Assembly (NCBI RefSeq): GCF_003696345.1
Contig: NZ_RFLX01000009.1
Coordinates: 62,001-126,000 of the forward strand
DNA: 64,000 nucleotides
Source: Teichococcus wenyumeiae
Lineage (GTDB): Bacteria; Pseudomonadota; Alphaproteobacteria; Acetobacterales; Acetobacteraceae
Reading direction: 5' to 3'
In this document: piece by piece, positions 53,058 through 61,362 of the stretch
How positions within the stretch are numbered: position 1 is the stretch's first letter
Layout of the letters: every line of letters starts with the position of its first letter
Position numbers and translations under genes: made by a program
The notes under the pieces: generated by a model
Database searches by the model: none
What the model saw: the letters and a program-made list of their open reading frames with translations, nothing else
Told to the model about the DNA's origin: nothing

Positions 53058-54281
53058 TCAGGCCCCGCGCGGCCCGAGGCGCCGGGCGCTGGCCAGGCCC
53101 AGTTGTGAGGCCAGGGCGCAGGCCGTCATCACCAGGGCGGTGCCGAAGCCAGTGCCGGCTTCCAGCACCCCCGCCGCCACGGTCATCAGGGCCCCCACCG
53201 CCATCTGCGAGGCGCCGACCACGCCGGAGGCGGTGCCGGCCAGCTTGGGCTGCACGCTGATGGCAGCGGCCAGCGAATTGGGCTGGGAGATGCCGTTGCC
53301 GACGCCCATCAGCAGCATGGGCAGGAAAAACATCACCAGCGACAAGGGCAGCAGCAGCAGCGTGACCAGGGACAGCAGGGCGCCGGCCGTGGTCAGGATC
53401 AGCCCGGCCTGCAGCATCCGCTGCACCCCCAGCCGGCCCGACAGCCGCCCCGCCAGGAAGGAACCCAGGGCGAAGGACAGCGAGGTGGCCATGAAGGCCA
53501 GCGCATAGGCGCGCGGCGTGTGGCCCAGCCCTTCCACCAGCACGCGCGGCGCGCCGGCCATGAAGGCGAAGAACACCCCGGAGGAAAAGGCGGTGACGGC
53601 GGTGTAGCAGCAGAAGACCGGGCTGGCGAAGAGCCGCAGATAAGCCCGCAGGATGCCGAGCAGGCCGGGCAGCGGCTGCGGCTCCCGCAGCGTTTCCGAC
53701 AGGTAGCGCAGGGCCAGGAGGGGCAGCACCAGCCCGACGGCGGCGCAGGCCAGCATGGAGGCGCGCCAGCCCGCCAGGGCCTGCAATTCGGCGCCCACCA
53801 GCGGCGCCATCATGGGCGCCACCGTCATGCCCATCATCACGAAGCCGATCTTGCTGGCGGCCTGGTTGGCGGGAAAGACATCGCGGATCATGGCGCGGGT
53901 CATCACCATGCCGGCGCAGGCCCCGGCCGCCTGGGCGGCACGCGCCACAACCAGAAGCCCCAGGCTGGGTGCCAGCGTCGCTGCGATGGAGCCGAGCAGA
54001 TAGACAACGAGGCCGCAGAGCAGCAGCGGGCGGCGCCCGAACCGGTCCGACAGCGGGCCGTAGATCAGCTGCCCCACGGAAATGCCGATCAGGTAGACCG
54101 TGAAGGACAGCTGCGCCGTGGCATAGGGCACGGCGAAATGCTGCGCCAGCAGCGGCAGCGCCGGCAGCATCACCTGCATGGTGAAGGGGCCGGCGCCGGT
54201 CAGCATGGTCAGCAGCCAGAGCGGCGGCAGGCGAGGGCCAACAATGGCCGCGGGCTCGTGCGAGATGTCGCGGGGGCTCAT
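53058..54281 (-). CDS. Bcr/CflA-type MFS multidrug exporter
   Basis: 407 residues, 12 hydrophobic segments. Family motifs are MQVMLPALPLLAQHF in helix 1, LIYGPLSDRFGRRPLLL (MFS motif A) and RAAQAAGACAGMVMTRAMIRD (motif typical of Bcr/CflA 12-helix drug antiporters). The start ATG at 54281 is preceded by GGAGGAG. The substrate is unknown; relatives export bicyclomycin, chloramphenicol or dipeptides. Confidence 0.9.
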   Translation of the reverse strand: MSPRDISHEPAAIVGPRLPPLWLLTMLTGAGPFTMQVMLPALPLLAQHFAVPYATAQLSFTVYLIGISVGQLIYGPLSDRFGRRPLLLCGLVVYLLGSIAATLAPSLGLLVVARAAQAAGACAGMVMTRAMIRDVFPANQAASKIGFVMMGMTVAPMMAPLVGAELQALAGWRASMLACAAVGLVLPLLALRYLSETLREPQPLPGLLGILRAYLRLFASPVFCCYTAVTAFSSGVFFAFMAGAPRVLVEGLGHTPRAYALAFMATSLSFALGSFLAGRLSGRLGVQRMLQAGLILTTAGALLSLVTLLLLPLSLVMFFLPMLLMGVGNGISQPNSLAAAISVQPKLAGTASGVVGASQMAVGALMTVAAGVLEAGTGFGTALVMTACALASQLGLASARRLGPRGA

Positions 54282-54315
54282 GCCGTTTGGTTCTCCTCCC
54301 GGCGCCCCCCTCGCC

Positions 54316-55179
54316 TCAGGCGGCCCAACGCAGGCTGCGTAGCGCCGCAATGGGCGAGACATGTTGCCTCGCCGCCTCCGATTCCAGCAAGGCAGCGGAG
54401 GGATCGGGGCCGAGGTTGTCGGCCGCCAGCCCGGTCATCGCCCAGACGGCGTCGATGCCGGCGTTCTTGGCGCCCAGCAGATCGGTATGCGGCGTGTCGC
54501 CGATCGCCACGACGCGGGAGGCCGGCACGCCCAGCGTGGCCAGCACGGTTTCGTAGACCATGGGGTCGGGCTTGCCGATCTCCATCACGTCGCCGCCCAG
54601 CTCCAGGTAGCGGTCAGCGAAGGCGCCGGCGCAGATCAGCCGCTCGCCCCCCACCATCACGGCGCGGTCCGGGTTGACGCAGAGCATCGGCAGCTTGTGC
54701 CTGGCGCAATCCTCCAGCAGCGGCTGGTAGGGATCGGCGCTGCGGGCGCCGGTCAGCGGGTCGGGGCCGGTGTTCAGCAGCCATTCGGCCTCGGCGGGCG
54801 TGGAGACCAGGGAGATGTCCAGGTCCTCGACCACCGAGAGGTCGCGCTCCGGGCCGAGGTGGAAGGCGCGGCGGCCGAGCTTGGCGAACCAGGGATGGGT
54901 GCGGTCCCGCAGCAGGGTCCAGGAGACCTCGCCGGAGGTGACGATGCCGTCCCAGAGCCCCTTGTCCAGCCCCATGCCGGCCAGCTGCTTCTCGACGGTC
55001 CAGGAGCGGCGCGGCGCGTTGGAGAGCAGCACGATGCGCTTGCCACGCGCCCGCATCTCCGCCAGCGCTTCCGGCACGCCCGGATAAGGCTGCTGGCCGT
55101 CATGGATGACGCCCCAGATGTCCAGAACATAGCCGTCGTGGCTTTCGGCCAGCTCGGCCACGCTTTCCATCATGCGCAT
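54316..55179 (-). CDS. HAD hydrolase, TIGR01459-like
   Basis: 287 residues. HAD motifs: DIWGVIHDG (motif I, in which the usual DxDG/T appears as DIWGVIHDG), LLSNAPRRS (II), GKPDPMVYE (III) and AIGDTPHTDLLGAKNAG (IV). This pattern is the NagD-like class IIA subgroup described as TIGR01459, mostly alphaproteobacterial, with unknown substrate. The start overlaps the pyrD stop by one base (TGATG). Confidence 0.87.
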   Translation of the reverse strand: MRMMESVAELAESHDGYVLDIWGVIHDGQQPYPGVPEALAEMRARGKRIVLLSNAPRRSWTVEKQLAGMGLDKGLWDGIVTSGEVSWTLLRDRTHPWFAKLGRRAFHLGPERDLSVVEDLDISLVSTPAEAEWLLNTGPDPLTGARSADPYQPLLEDCARHKLPMLCVNPDRAVMVGGERLICAGAFADRYLELGGDVMEIGKPDPMVYETVLATLGVPASRVVAIGDTPHTDLLGAKNAGIDAVWAMTGLAADNLGPDPSAALLESEAARQHVSPIAALRSLRWAA

Positions 55180-56237
55180 CAGGCATCCACTCCCACGGCC
55201 TCGGCGACGCTGGCGAAGCCGTCGCGCTGCAACAACGCGGCGAGGCCGCGCTTGAGTTCGGGCACCAGCCGGGGGCCGGCATAGGCGAAGGCGGCGTAGA
55301 GCTGCACCAGCGAGGCACCCGCGCGGATCTTGGCATAGGCCTGCTCCGGCGTGGCGATGCCGCCGCAGCCGATCAGCGTCAGGCGCCCGGCGGCCAGGCG
55401 ATGCACGCGGCGCAGCAGCGCGGTGGAGGGCTCGAAGAGCGGCGCGCCGGACAGGCCGCCGGTCTCGCCCCGGTGCGGGCTGGTCAGGCTGGCCGGGCGG
55501 GCGATGGTGGTGTTGGAGACGATCAGCCCCGCCACGCCCTGCGCCACGCAGGTCTCGACCACGGCGGGCACCGCGTCCTCGGCCAGGTCCGGGGCGATCT
55601 TGACCAGCACGGGCGGCTGGCGCGGCGCATTGGCGCGGGCGGCGGCAATGGCGGCCAGGATGGCGGCCAGCCGCTCCTCCCCCTGCAGGTCCCGCAGGCC
55701 AGGCGTATTGGGGGAGGAGACATTGACCGTGACGTAATCGGCCTGCGGCGCCACACCGAGGTAGAGCGCGGGGTAGTCCCGCTCCGGGTCCGCGCCTTCC
55801 TTGTTGATGCCGATATTGGCGCCCAGCACCGCCGGCAGCGGCCGCGGCAGCGCCGCCAGCCGGCTGACGAAGGCCTGCAGGCCGTAGTTGTTCATGCCCA
55901 TGCGGTTGATGACGGCGGCATCCTGCTCCAGCCGGAACAGCCGGGGCTTGGGATTGCCGTCCTGCGGGCGCGGCGTGGTGGTGCCGGGCTCCACGAAGCC
56001 GAAGCCCAGGCGCATCAGTGGCAGCACCGCGAGGGCATTCTTGTCGAAGCCCGCCGCCAACCCGATGGGGTTGCGGAAGCTGAGGCCCAGCGCCGTGGTG
56101 GCAAGCACGGGGTGGTCCTGCCCGCGGTCGGCGCCGGCAAGGCCCAGGCCCAGGGCTTTCAGCGCCAGTTCATGGGCACGCTCGGGGTCCATGCCGCGCA
56201 TCAGCGGCATCAGGGCGGAGGCAATGGCAGGGGTCAT
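55179..56237 (-). CDS. pyrD: Dihydroorotate dehydrogenase (quinone), class 2
   Basis: Membrane-bound flavoprotein oxidising dihydroorotate to orotate with quinone, fourth step of pyrimidine synthesis. 352 residues. N-terminal membrane-contact helices (ALMPLMRGMDPERAHELALKAL), substrate site NRMGMNNYGL, the catalytic Ser of class 2 in NVSSPNTPGLRDLQ, and FMN motifs IGCGGI and GASLVQLYAAF. Start at 56237 chosen where homology begins. First gene of a four-gene unit. Confidence 0.95.
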   Translation of the reverse strand: MTPAIASALMPLMRGMDPERAHELALKALGLGLAGADRGQDHPVLATTALGLSFRNPIGLAAGFDKNALAVLPLMRLGFGFVEPGTTTPRPQDGNPKPRLFRLEQDAAVINRMGMNNYGLQAFVSRLAALPRPLPAVLGANIGINKEGADPERDYPALYLGVAPQADYVTVNVSSPNTPGLRDLQGEERLAAILAAIAAARANAPRQPPVLVKIAPDLAEDAVPAVVETCVAQGVAGLIVSNTTIARPASLTSPHRGETGGLSGAPLFEPSTALLRRVHRLAAGRLTLIGCGGIATPEQAYAKIRAGASLVQLYAAFAYAGPRLVPELKRGLAALLQRDGFASVAEAVGVDA

Positions 56238-56359
56238 GGCGAGGCCGCTTGTGCACCGCCACAGGCCGCAAGGGAAGCCCCGCAGGGACATTCCGGCGGG
56301 GGATTGCGTTCCGGCGCCGGCTATGGTCCTGCCCTGCACGGATAAGCGAGGAGATGCCC

Positions 56360-57208
56360 GTGCGGGGGCCGTTGCTGATGCTGGGGGCGCTGGGGCTCTT
56401 CGCGCTGCTGGATGCCAACAGCAAGCTGCTGTCGGGCAGCTACCAGGTGCCGCAGGTGGTGCTGATCCGCCACATCGCGATGCTGGCGCTGCTCTTCAGC
56501 GCGCGGGCATTGCGTCCGGGGCTGGGCGGGCCGCTGGGTACGGCGCATCCGGCGCTGCACCTGCTGCGGGCGGCGGCCATGCTGGGCTCGGCGCTGGGCT
56601 TCTTCCTGGCGCTGCGCGAGATCCCGATGGCCGAGGGCTATCTGGTCTATTTCACCGCGCCCTTCATCACCATGGGGCTGGCCGCCCTGCTGCTGCGCGA
56701 GGGGCCGCCGCGCGCCGCATGGCTCTGGTGCGCGGTGGGCTTCCTGGGGGTGCTGGTGGCCATGGCGCCGGGGCTGCAGGCAGGCGGCAGCCTCGCAGCC
56801 TATGGCTTCGCCTTCATGGGCACCTGCTGCTACGCGGTGGTGCTGACCATCAATCGCTGGCTGCGGAACGAGCCCGGCACGGCGCGGCTGATCCTGTGGT
56901 CGGCGCTGCCGGGCGGGCTGGTGCTGCTGCCTTTCGCCTGGACGGGCTGGATACCGCCGGCCGGGGCCATCGACTGGCTGGCCCTGGCGGCCAACGGCAT
57001 CCTGGCAGGGGGCGCGACCATCTGCCTGGCCGGCGCCTTCCGCCATGCCAGCGTGGCGAAGCTGGCGCCGCTGGAATTCTCCGCCCTGATCTGGGCCATG
57101 GTGCTGGATGTGGGGATCTGGGGTCACTGGCCCAACGTGGCCACGCTGGCCGGCGCCGCCATCGTGGTCGGCGCCTGCATCATGAGCCAGCGGGTGGCGC
57201 GGGACTGA
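56360..57208 (+). CDS. EamA/DMT family permease
   Basis: 282 residues, ten hydrophobic helices in two EamA halves (LLMLGALGLFALLDANSKLL; YGFAFMGTCCYAVVLTINRWL). The start is taken as GTG at 56360, which has GAGGAG 6 bases upstream; the ATG at 56354 directly follows that site. DMT proteins export metabolites such as amino acids or nucleotides. Not assignable further. Divergent from pyrD and convergent with the next gene. Confidence 0.85.
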   Translation: MRGPLLMLGALGLFALLDANSKLLSGSYQVPQVVLIRHIAMLALLFSARALRPGLGGPLGTAHPALHLLRAAAMLGSALGFFLALREIPMAEGYLVYFTAPFITMGLAALLLREGPPRAAWLWCAVGFLGVLVAMAPGLQAGGSLAAYGFAFMGTCCYAVVLTINRWLRNEPGTARLILWSALPGGLVLLPFAWTGWIPPAGAIDWLALAANGILAGGATICLAGAFRHASVAKLAPLEFSALIWAMVLDVGIWGHWPNVATLAGAAIVVGACIMSQRVARD

Positions 57209-57212
57209 CGCC

Positions 57213-58091
57213 TCAGGGGATCTCGGGAGGAAAGATGTGCAGGCCGTCCTCGCCCAAAGGCAGAGGCACGGCGGCGCGCAGCGCGGCCAGCGGCAGCGGC
57301 GCGTAAAGGTGGGGGAAGAGGCCGGGGCGCTTGCCGCCGGCGGCGGGCTCCCACTTGAGGGCCTCGCCCAGCGCGGCGGCATCGGCGGCCAGCAGCCAGA
57401 GGCCGGCCTGTCCCGCGCGATGTTTGGCCGCGCTGGCCCGGAGTTGGGCCGCGGTGGAGAAATGCAGGAAGCCATCGCGGCGGTCATCCGCGCTGCCGCG
57501 ATAAAGGCCTTCCCGCTGCGCGGCCTGCCAGTCGGCCTCATGGACCATGGTGTAGATGACGGCTTCCATGGACCCGGTTTTAGCGCGGCGCTGGCAGCCG
57601 CGCCAGCCAGTAAGTTCCCTATTTGTTCTTATGCTGCGGACAGCTTCCGCCGCATAGAACAGGAACCCGCCCAGTTCGGCGCAGGGCGTGCAGGCCACGG
57701 CCCAGGCGGGCAGATCCTCCTCGGCATGGTGATGGGTGGCGCCGAAGGTGGGGTCCGCCAGCAGCCCGGCCATGGCACGGGCGGCGATGCGGCGGCACAT
57801 GGCCAGCGCGGGGTCGCCAGGCGGCACCACCATCATCAGCAGGTGGCGCGGGTGGCGCGGGTTCCAGCAGGAGAACTGGAAGGGCGCGCGGCAGACCCCT
57901 GCCACACCCCTGCCCCAGCGCGCGGCCTCCCCGGCCTCGGCGCGCTTCACGCGGTTCATCACCACCGCCGCCAGCGCCTCGATGGCGCGGACGGAACGCG
58001 TGCCGGCCTCGGCCCAAAGGGTGAGCGCGAAGACATCCACCGGTGCCAGGGCGGTGGCCTTCGCGTCGCGCGGGTTGGAAAGAATGCTCAT
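57213..58091 (-). CDS. SleB-type lysin read through into DUF952
   Basis: A continuous 292-codon frame joins two unrelated parts. Residues 1-150 are a cell-wall hydrolase: LTLWAEAGTRSVRAIEALAAVVMNRVKRA (catalytic Glu27) and GATHHHAEEDLPAWA...GGFLFY. Such lysins normally stop right after FY. Here the frame runs through 25 low-complexity residues to Met175 (57569), where a complete DUF952 protein of 118 residues begins (MEAVIYTMVHEADWQ...GFLHFSTAAQLRASA). The lysin starts with a 4-base ATGA overlap with the holin-like gene. It could be a real fusion, a lost stop, or two genes with an internal start at 57569. Confidence 0.7.
   Translation of the reverse strand: MSILSNPRDAKATALAPVDVFALTLWAEAGTRSVRAIEALAAVVMNRVKRAEAGEAARWGRGVAGVCRAPFQFSCWNPRHPRHLLMMVVPPGDPALAMCRRIAARAMAGLLADPTFGATHHHAEEDLPAWAVACTPCAELGGFLFYAAEAVRSIRTNRELTGWRGCQRRAKTGSMEAVIYTMVHEADWQAAQREGLYRGSADDRRDGFLHFSTAAQLRASAAKHRAGQAGLWLLAADAAALGEALKWEPAAGGKRPGLFPHLYAPLPLAALRAAVPLPLGEDGLHIFPPEIP
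57614..57628. promoter_or_regulatory. Candidate LexA (SOS) box
   Basis: GTTCCCTATTTGTTC, an exact GTTC-N7-GTTC in an AT-rich pocket between the lysin and DUF952 parts. It lies about 45 bases upstream of the possible internal start at 57569. About one chance match is expected per 64 kb at this composition, so confidence is moderate. Confidence 0.45.
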
Positions 58092-58462
58092 ACCCTGTCC
58101 TCCGGCCGCCAGCCACGCTGGGGCTGTTGCGCCGCCACCGCCGCAGCCGCCACGGTGGCGGCACGGGTCGCGGCATCCAGTTTTTCCTCGATCCGCAGCA
58201 GTTGCTGCGTCAGCCGCTGGTCCACATCGCGGATCAGCGAAAGCGGCACATAGGTCCGCGCCACTTCCAGCTTGAACGCCGCCAGCTCATCGCGAGTGCG
58301 GCTCAGCGCATCGGGGTCGCGGGACGGTGGCGGGTCGTCCAGAGGCGGAAGGCGCTCGGACAATCCGCGTCGCAAGCCGTGCATCATCCAGAACAACACG
58401 GCCATCATCGGCGCCTGCACCGCGGCGGCCAGCACTTGCGGCTCCATCTCTGCGGGATTCAT
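58088..58462 (-). CDS. Holin-like membrane protein with coiled coil
   Basis: 124 residues from the ATG at 58462, which has GAGGAGG 5-6 bases upstream. One membrane helix near the N-terminus (VLAAAVQAPMMAVLFWMMHGL), then a charged amphipathic region DELAAFKLEVARTYVPLSLIRDVDQRLTQQLLRIEEKLD, probably a coiled coil. Size, topology and the 4-base overlap with a lysin gene suggest a lysis-cassette member (holin or spanin-like). There is no sequence family recognised. Confidence 0.65.
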   Translation of the reverse strand: MNPAEMEPQVLAAAVQAPMMAVLFWMMHGLRRGLSERLPPLDDPPPSRDPDALSRTRDELAAFKLEVARTYVPLSLIRDVDQRLTQQLLRIEEKLDAATRAATVAAAAVAAQQPQRGWRPEDRV

Positions 58463-58490
58463 GCGGCCCTCCTCGGCCTTCTTGAACGGA

Positions 58491-58539
58491 GGAGGCGCCG
58501 GGGCCACCCTGCATGCTACAGGGGGCCACCGGCGCCTCC
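58491..58539. promoter_or_regulatory. Long inverted repeat between lysis cassette and winged-helix gene
   Basis: Perfect 11-bp arms GGAGGCGCCGG / CCGGCGCCTCC enclosing 27 bases that themselves can pair (GGCC, CCTG with CAGG, GGCC). It sits between the divergent starts at 58462 and 58564, where an operator or a terminator would be expected. Confidence 0.45.
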
Positions 58540-58563
58540 GGCAACCAGTTGCGTTTTGGAACG

Positions 58564-58788
58564 ATGTGGAACGAGCCTTACCTAGAGACCTGCTGCCGAT
58601 CGGCCCTGCACCGACTGACCCTGGTAGGGCGTCTGGGGCGGCCGGACGGGCTGAAGGACGGCCCTTGCCTGCACCGGCTGGCCGATATGGGCCTGGCGGA
58701 GCAAGGCACGGACAGCCGCTTCCGCATCACCGCGCCTGGGCGGGTGCGGCATGCCGACGAGATTTTGAAGGTGAAGAAGGTGGCCTGA
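58564..58788 (+). CDS. Small winged-helix-like protein
   Basis: 74 residues, the only plus-strand gene inside the prophage part. The segment CLHRLADMGLAEQGTDSRFRITAPGRVRHADEI has the look of a short winged helix (recognition helix, beta wing, ITxxGR). There is a weak GGA ribosome site. Its position facing the lysis cassette suggests a regulator. No family recognised. Confidence 0.5.
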   Translation: MWNEPYLETCCRSALHRLTLVGRLGRPDGLKDGPCLHRLADMGLAEQGTDSRFRITAPGRVRHADEILKVKKVA

Positions 58789-58871
58789 GGAACCGGCCGG
58801 GCAACAGGCGCAATTCGCCCGCTGACAAGCTCAGGCTTAAGCTGGAATTCGCCCCGCTTCAAGGACGAAGT

Positions 58872-59396
58872 TCAACTCTGGGTTAAATATCCCGGTCGTC
58901 TATACGCCACCATGCCTTGCGGCAGGCGCAGCTTGCCCTTGCCTGTGGTCAGCAGCGGCTGCGTGACGATATCGGCGCAGTCCACGAAATCGGCCGTCAC
59001 CTCGGCTTCCGCCGCGCTGGTCTGGTCCTGGTCATCCTGGGTCGGATCAGCGTCGAAGACCGGATAAAGGATTCCGGTGCGGCGACGCAGGTCCATGGCC
59101 ACCAGCATCAGCATCAGGCGGCGTGGTGTCTGGCCTGACAGGGCGCGGCGGGCGGACCAGGCGAGGTCCGCATGCCAGTCATACCAAGCGTCACGCTGCC
59201 AGGGCGGAGACTGGAAGCCAGCCGGGCGCGCCATGATGAAGCGGCGGCCGACAGGTGCTTCATGGATCAGCCCCCGCGTGGTCGGGGCCTGACGCCCACC
59301 ACGGAAGCGGAAGATACCAATCGTATTACCGCCGGTATCGAACCAGTCCTTTACCGGCGAAGCAAAGCGAGGCGAACAGGATACCACCTGGGCCAT
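58872..59396 (-). CDS. Hypothetical phage protein
   Basis: 174 residues from ATG 59396 (GGAG 10 bases upstream), or 120 from ATG 59234, which would avoid overlapping the preceding gene. Not recognised. Visible parts: QRDAWYDWHADLAWSARRALSGQTPRRLMLMLVAMDLRRRTGILYP, an acidic stretch DADPTQDDQDQTSAAEAEV, and the tail KGKLRLPQGMVAYRRPGYL. No signal or membrane helix. Confidence 0.5.
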   Translation of the reverse strand: MAQVVSCSPRFASPVKDWFDTGGNTIGIFRFRGGRQAPTTRGLIHEAPVGRRFIMARPAGFQSPPWQRDAWYDWHADLAWSARRALSGQTPRRLMLMLVAMDLRRRTGILYPVFDADPTQDDQDQTSAAEAEVTADFVDCADIVTQPLLTTGKGKLRLPQGMVAYRRPGYLTQS

Positions 59397-59586
59397 GAGC
59401 GTTCTGCTCCATTGTGCAGGTGCAACATGACATGGGAACGCTTGCCACAGCGTTAAGCGTCACAGCCGTCGCGATCATGTGTGCGAGCTTCAGCCTGGCA
59501 TTTCCGACGGGCGCGAGGTCGCGCCACTTGTGGGCGAGCCAGCCATCCATCCCATAGGCGTCAAGGGCACAAGGAAGAGCCACCAT
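59326..59586 (-). CDS. Possible small phage gene after the terminase
   Basis: 86-residue frame starting at ATG 59586, 23 bases after the terminase stop, with GGGGG 7 bases upstream. The first half (ALDAYGMDGWLAHKWRDLAPVGNARLKLAHMIATAVTLN) looks protein-like; the Cys-rich second half is less convincing and overlaps the next frame if that uses its longer start. Function unknown. Confidence 0.35.
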   Translation of the reverse strand: MVALPCALDAYGMDGWLAHKWRDLAPVGNARLKLAHMIATAVTLNAVASVPMSCCTCTMEQNAHGPGGILFASLCFAGKGLVRYRR

Positions 59587-59609
59587 GCCGGCCCCCTTTC
59601 CGATCAAGC

Positions 59610-61064
59610 CTATGGCGTCACGGCCCCCCGCCAGCCCGGGCCACGCGGCGCAGGCGGCGCGCCAGGCAGTCTGACCGGTTCGGCGAGAAGACAGCCGGAA
59701 AGCGCATCCAGCGCATCATCCCGCATTCCCGGCGTGTCGGGCTTCCATTCCGCCATCTCGGTGGGAAAGGGCGTGCGGAACACACGCTCATGTGCGTGCA
59801 GCTTGCGCGCCGCCAGGACCGGGTCCAATGCGGAGAGGATGCGATCCTGCTTGGCGTGGCGGCTGTGCTGTTCCACGACGGCGCAGGCAGCACCGGCACG
59901 CGCCATTTCGCGCTTCAGCAGCGCCGGCAGAAAGCGGCCAATGCCATTGGTCTCCACCCGCAGCACCGGCAACAGCAGTTCACGGGCGATCCGCGCCACC
60001 TGCCGGCACTGCTGTGTTGCCGGGTCGTCCGGCGCATCCGGGTCATGCGTCAGAAAGGCCAGGCGATGCAGGTAGTGGTTTCCCTCGGCATCGCTGTAGA
60101 TGGCAGCCAGAACGGAACCGTCACCGCTGCCCGGGCGGCCATAGGCGGGGTCCCAGTATCCGCCGCCGGACACCATGCGCCGGCCTAGCAGGCTCAGCAC
60201 CGGGCGGCCATTGGCCTCGCGATAATCGGTATCCTCGGCATAGCGGATGATCAGCTTCGGATCGAGCCGCGCGGCGCCGCCGGCTACGGCACGCAACAGC
60301 ATCTGCCGGCCGAAATGAACCGGCCCCACCTGCTCCCGCATCCGCGCAATCGCCTCGGCTGAGAAGCGCTCCGGCCATGCGCTGCGCCCGCCGCTGCCCA
60401 GCAGCGGGATCAACAGGCGGCGGTAGCTGCCGAGGAAGGCTTCTCCCTCATCCGGATGCAGATAGAGGCTTTCGGCACAATGCGGCGTGCCGACATACAG
60501 GATGGTGCCGCCTGGGGTCAGGATGAACTCCGTCTCGGCCAGCCTTTCCCGAAGTTCTTGGCGCTTGCCTGGAGAGTCGCAGTTCCCGGCAACTTCCACA
60601 TCGTCGCAGATAATGACATCGGCCCGCGCGCCGGTGATATTGCCGCCCAGTCCCGCCGCCAGCACGGACGGGTCCCGCAACGCGCCCTGGCGGTTCACGA
60701 TGAAGCGGTCCGCGGCCCATGCTTCGGCGTGCTGCGGCACCAGATGGACGCAAAGCGGATGCCGTTCCACGATGCGGCGCACGGCGGCCACCATCTTGGT
60801 GGCGAGTTGATGATCCGCCGCCAGCACCAGGATGCGGGTTTCCGGCCAGCGCGCCAGCAGCCAGGCGCAGTAGAGGCCGACCAGCGTGGACTTGCCGCAG
60901 CCGCGGAAAGCCATCAGCAGCAGGCGACCATCCCCTGCCCCGCGCCGCGCATCCAGCCAGCGCAGGATGCGGCGGTGCACGGCGGGCGTACCCTGGCCAA
61001 GCTGCGTGTTCCAGACCCAGACGAATTCAAGCAGATCAGCCGGAGGTTCCTCCATCGGCGTCAT
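59610..61064 (-). CDS. Phage terminase large subunit, T7 gp19-like
   Basis: 484 residues. ATPase: Walker A LLLMAFRGCGKSTLVGLY and Walker B TGARADVIICDDVEVAGN, followed by GGTILYVGTPHCAESLYL; all three have close counterparts in T7 gp19 (AFRGIGKS, GSRADIIIADDVE, YLGTPQ). Nuclease: WDPAYGRPGSGDGSV, VETNGIG and MRDDALDALSG supply the acidic triad. It packages DNA into proheads. ATG at 61064 is chosen for AGGAGG 6 bases upstream. It overlaps the end of the preceding small gene by 29 bases. Confidence 0.9.
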   Translation of the reverse strand: MTPMEEPPADLLEFVWVWNTQLGQGTPAVHRRILRWLDARRGAGDGRLLLMAFRGCGKSTLVGLYCAWLLARWPETRILVLAADHQLATKMVAAVRRIVERHPLCVHLVPQHAEAWAADRFIVNRQGALRDPSVLAAGLGGNITGARADVIICDDVEVAGNCDSPGKRQELRERLAETEFILTPGGTILYVGTPHCAESLYLHPDEGEAFLGSYRRLLIPLLGSGGRSAWPERFSAEAIARMREQVGPVHFGRQMLLRAVAGGAARLDPKLIIRYAEDTDYREANGRPVLSLLGRRMVSGGGYWDPAYGRPGSGDGSVLAAIYSDAEGNHYLHRLAFLTHDPDAPDDPATQQCRQVARIARELLLPVLRVETNGIGRFLPALLKREMARAGAACAVVEQHSRHAKQDRILSALDPVLAARKLHAHERVFRTPFPTEMAEWKPDTPGMRDDALDALSGCLLAEPVRLPGAPPAPRGPGWRGAVTP

Positions 61065-61359
61065 CCTCCTCATCCTCCTGTGCCTCGGCCGACATCGCGC
61101 CGCGCGCCTGCTGCAGCAGCGCCTGGGCCTGGATGACACCTGCCACTTCCTCGCCCGCGCCGGCGGCACGGACGAGCTTCAGCAGATGTTCCAGATGCGC
61201 CAGGGCCGATTTGGCGGCGGCATGATGCGCGGCGAAGGCTTTGGCATCGTCATGCGTGCCCGGCGCGGGGCCACGTGCGATGAAGGCGCCATAATCCTCC
61301 ACCACACGCATCGCCGCCGATTCCAGCTCAGCGGCGAGAGCCGGAGGGATGCCTTTCAT
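61036..61359 (-). CDS. Small acidic helical protein, candidate small packaging subunit
   Basis: 107 residues, mostly helix (MKGIPPALAAELESAAMRVVEDYGAFI, AKSALAHLEHLLKLVRAAGAGEEVAGVIQAQALLQQARG) with a very acidic tail AQEDEEDDADGG. Position just before and overlapping the terminase gene, and the size, fit the gp18-like small terminase of T7-type phages. Sequence alone does not prove it. Confidence 0.6.
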   Translation of the reverse strand: MKGIPPALAAELESAAMRVVEDYGAFIARGPAPGTHDDAKAFAAHHAAAKSALAHLEHLLKLVRAAGAGEEVAGVIQAQALLQQARGAMSAEAQEDEEDDADGGTSG

Positions 61360-61362
61360 GGC

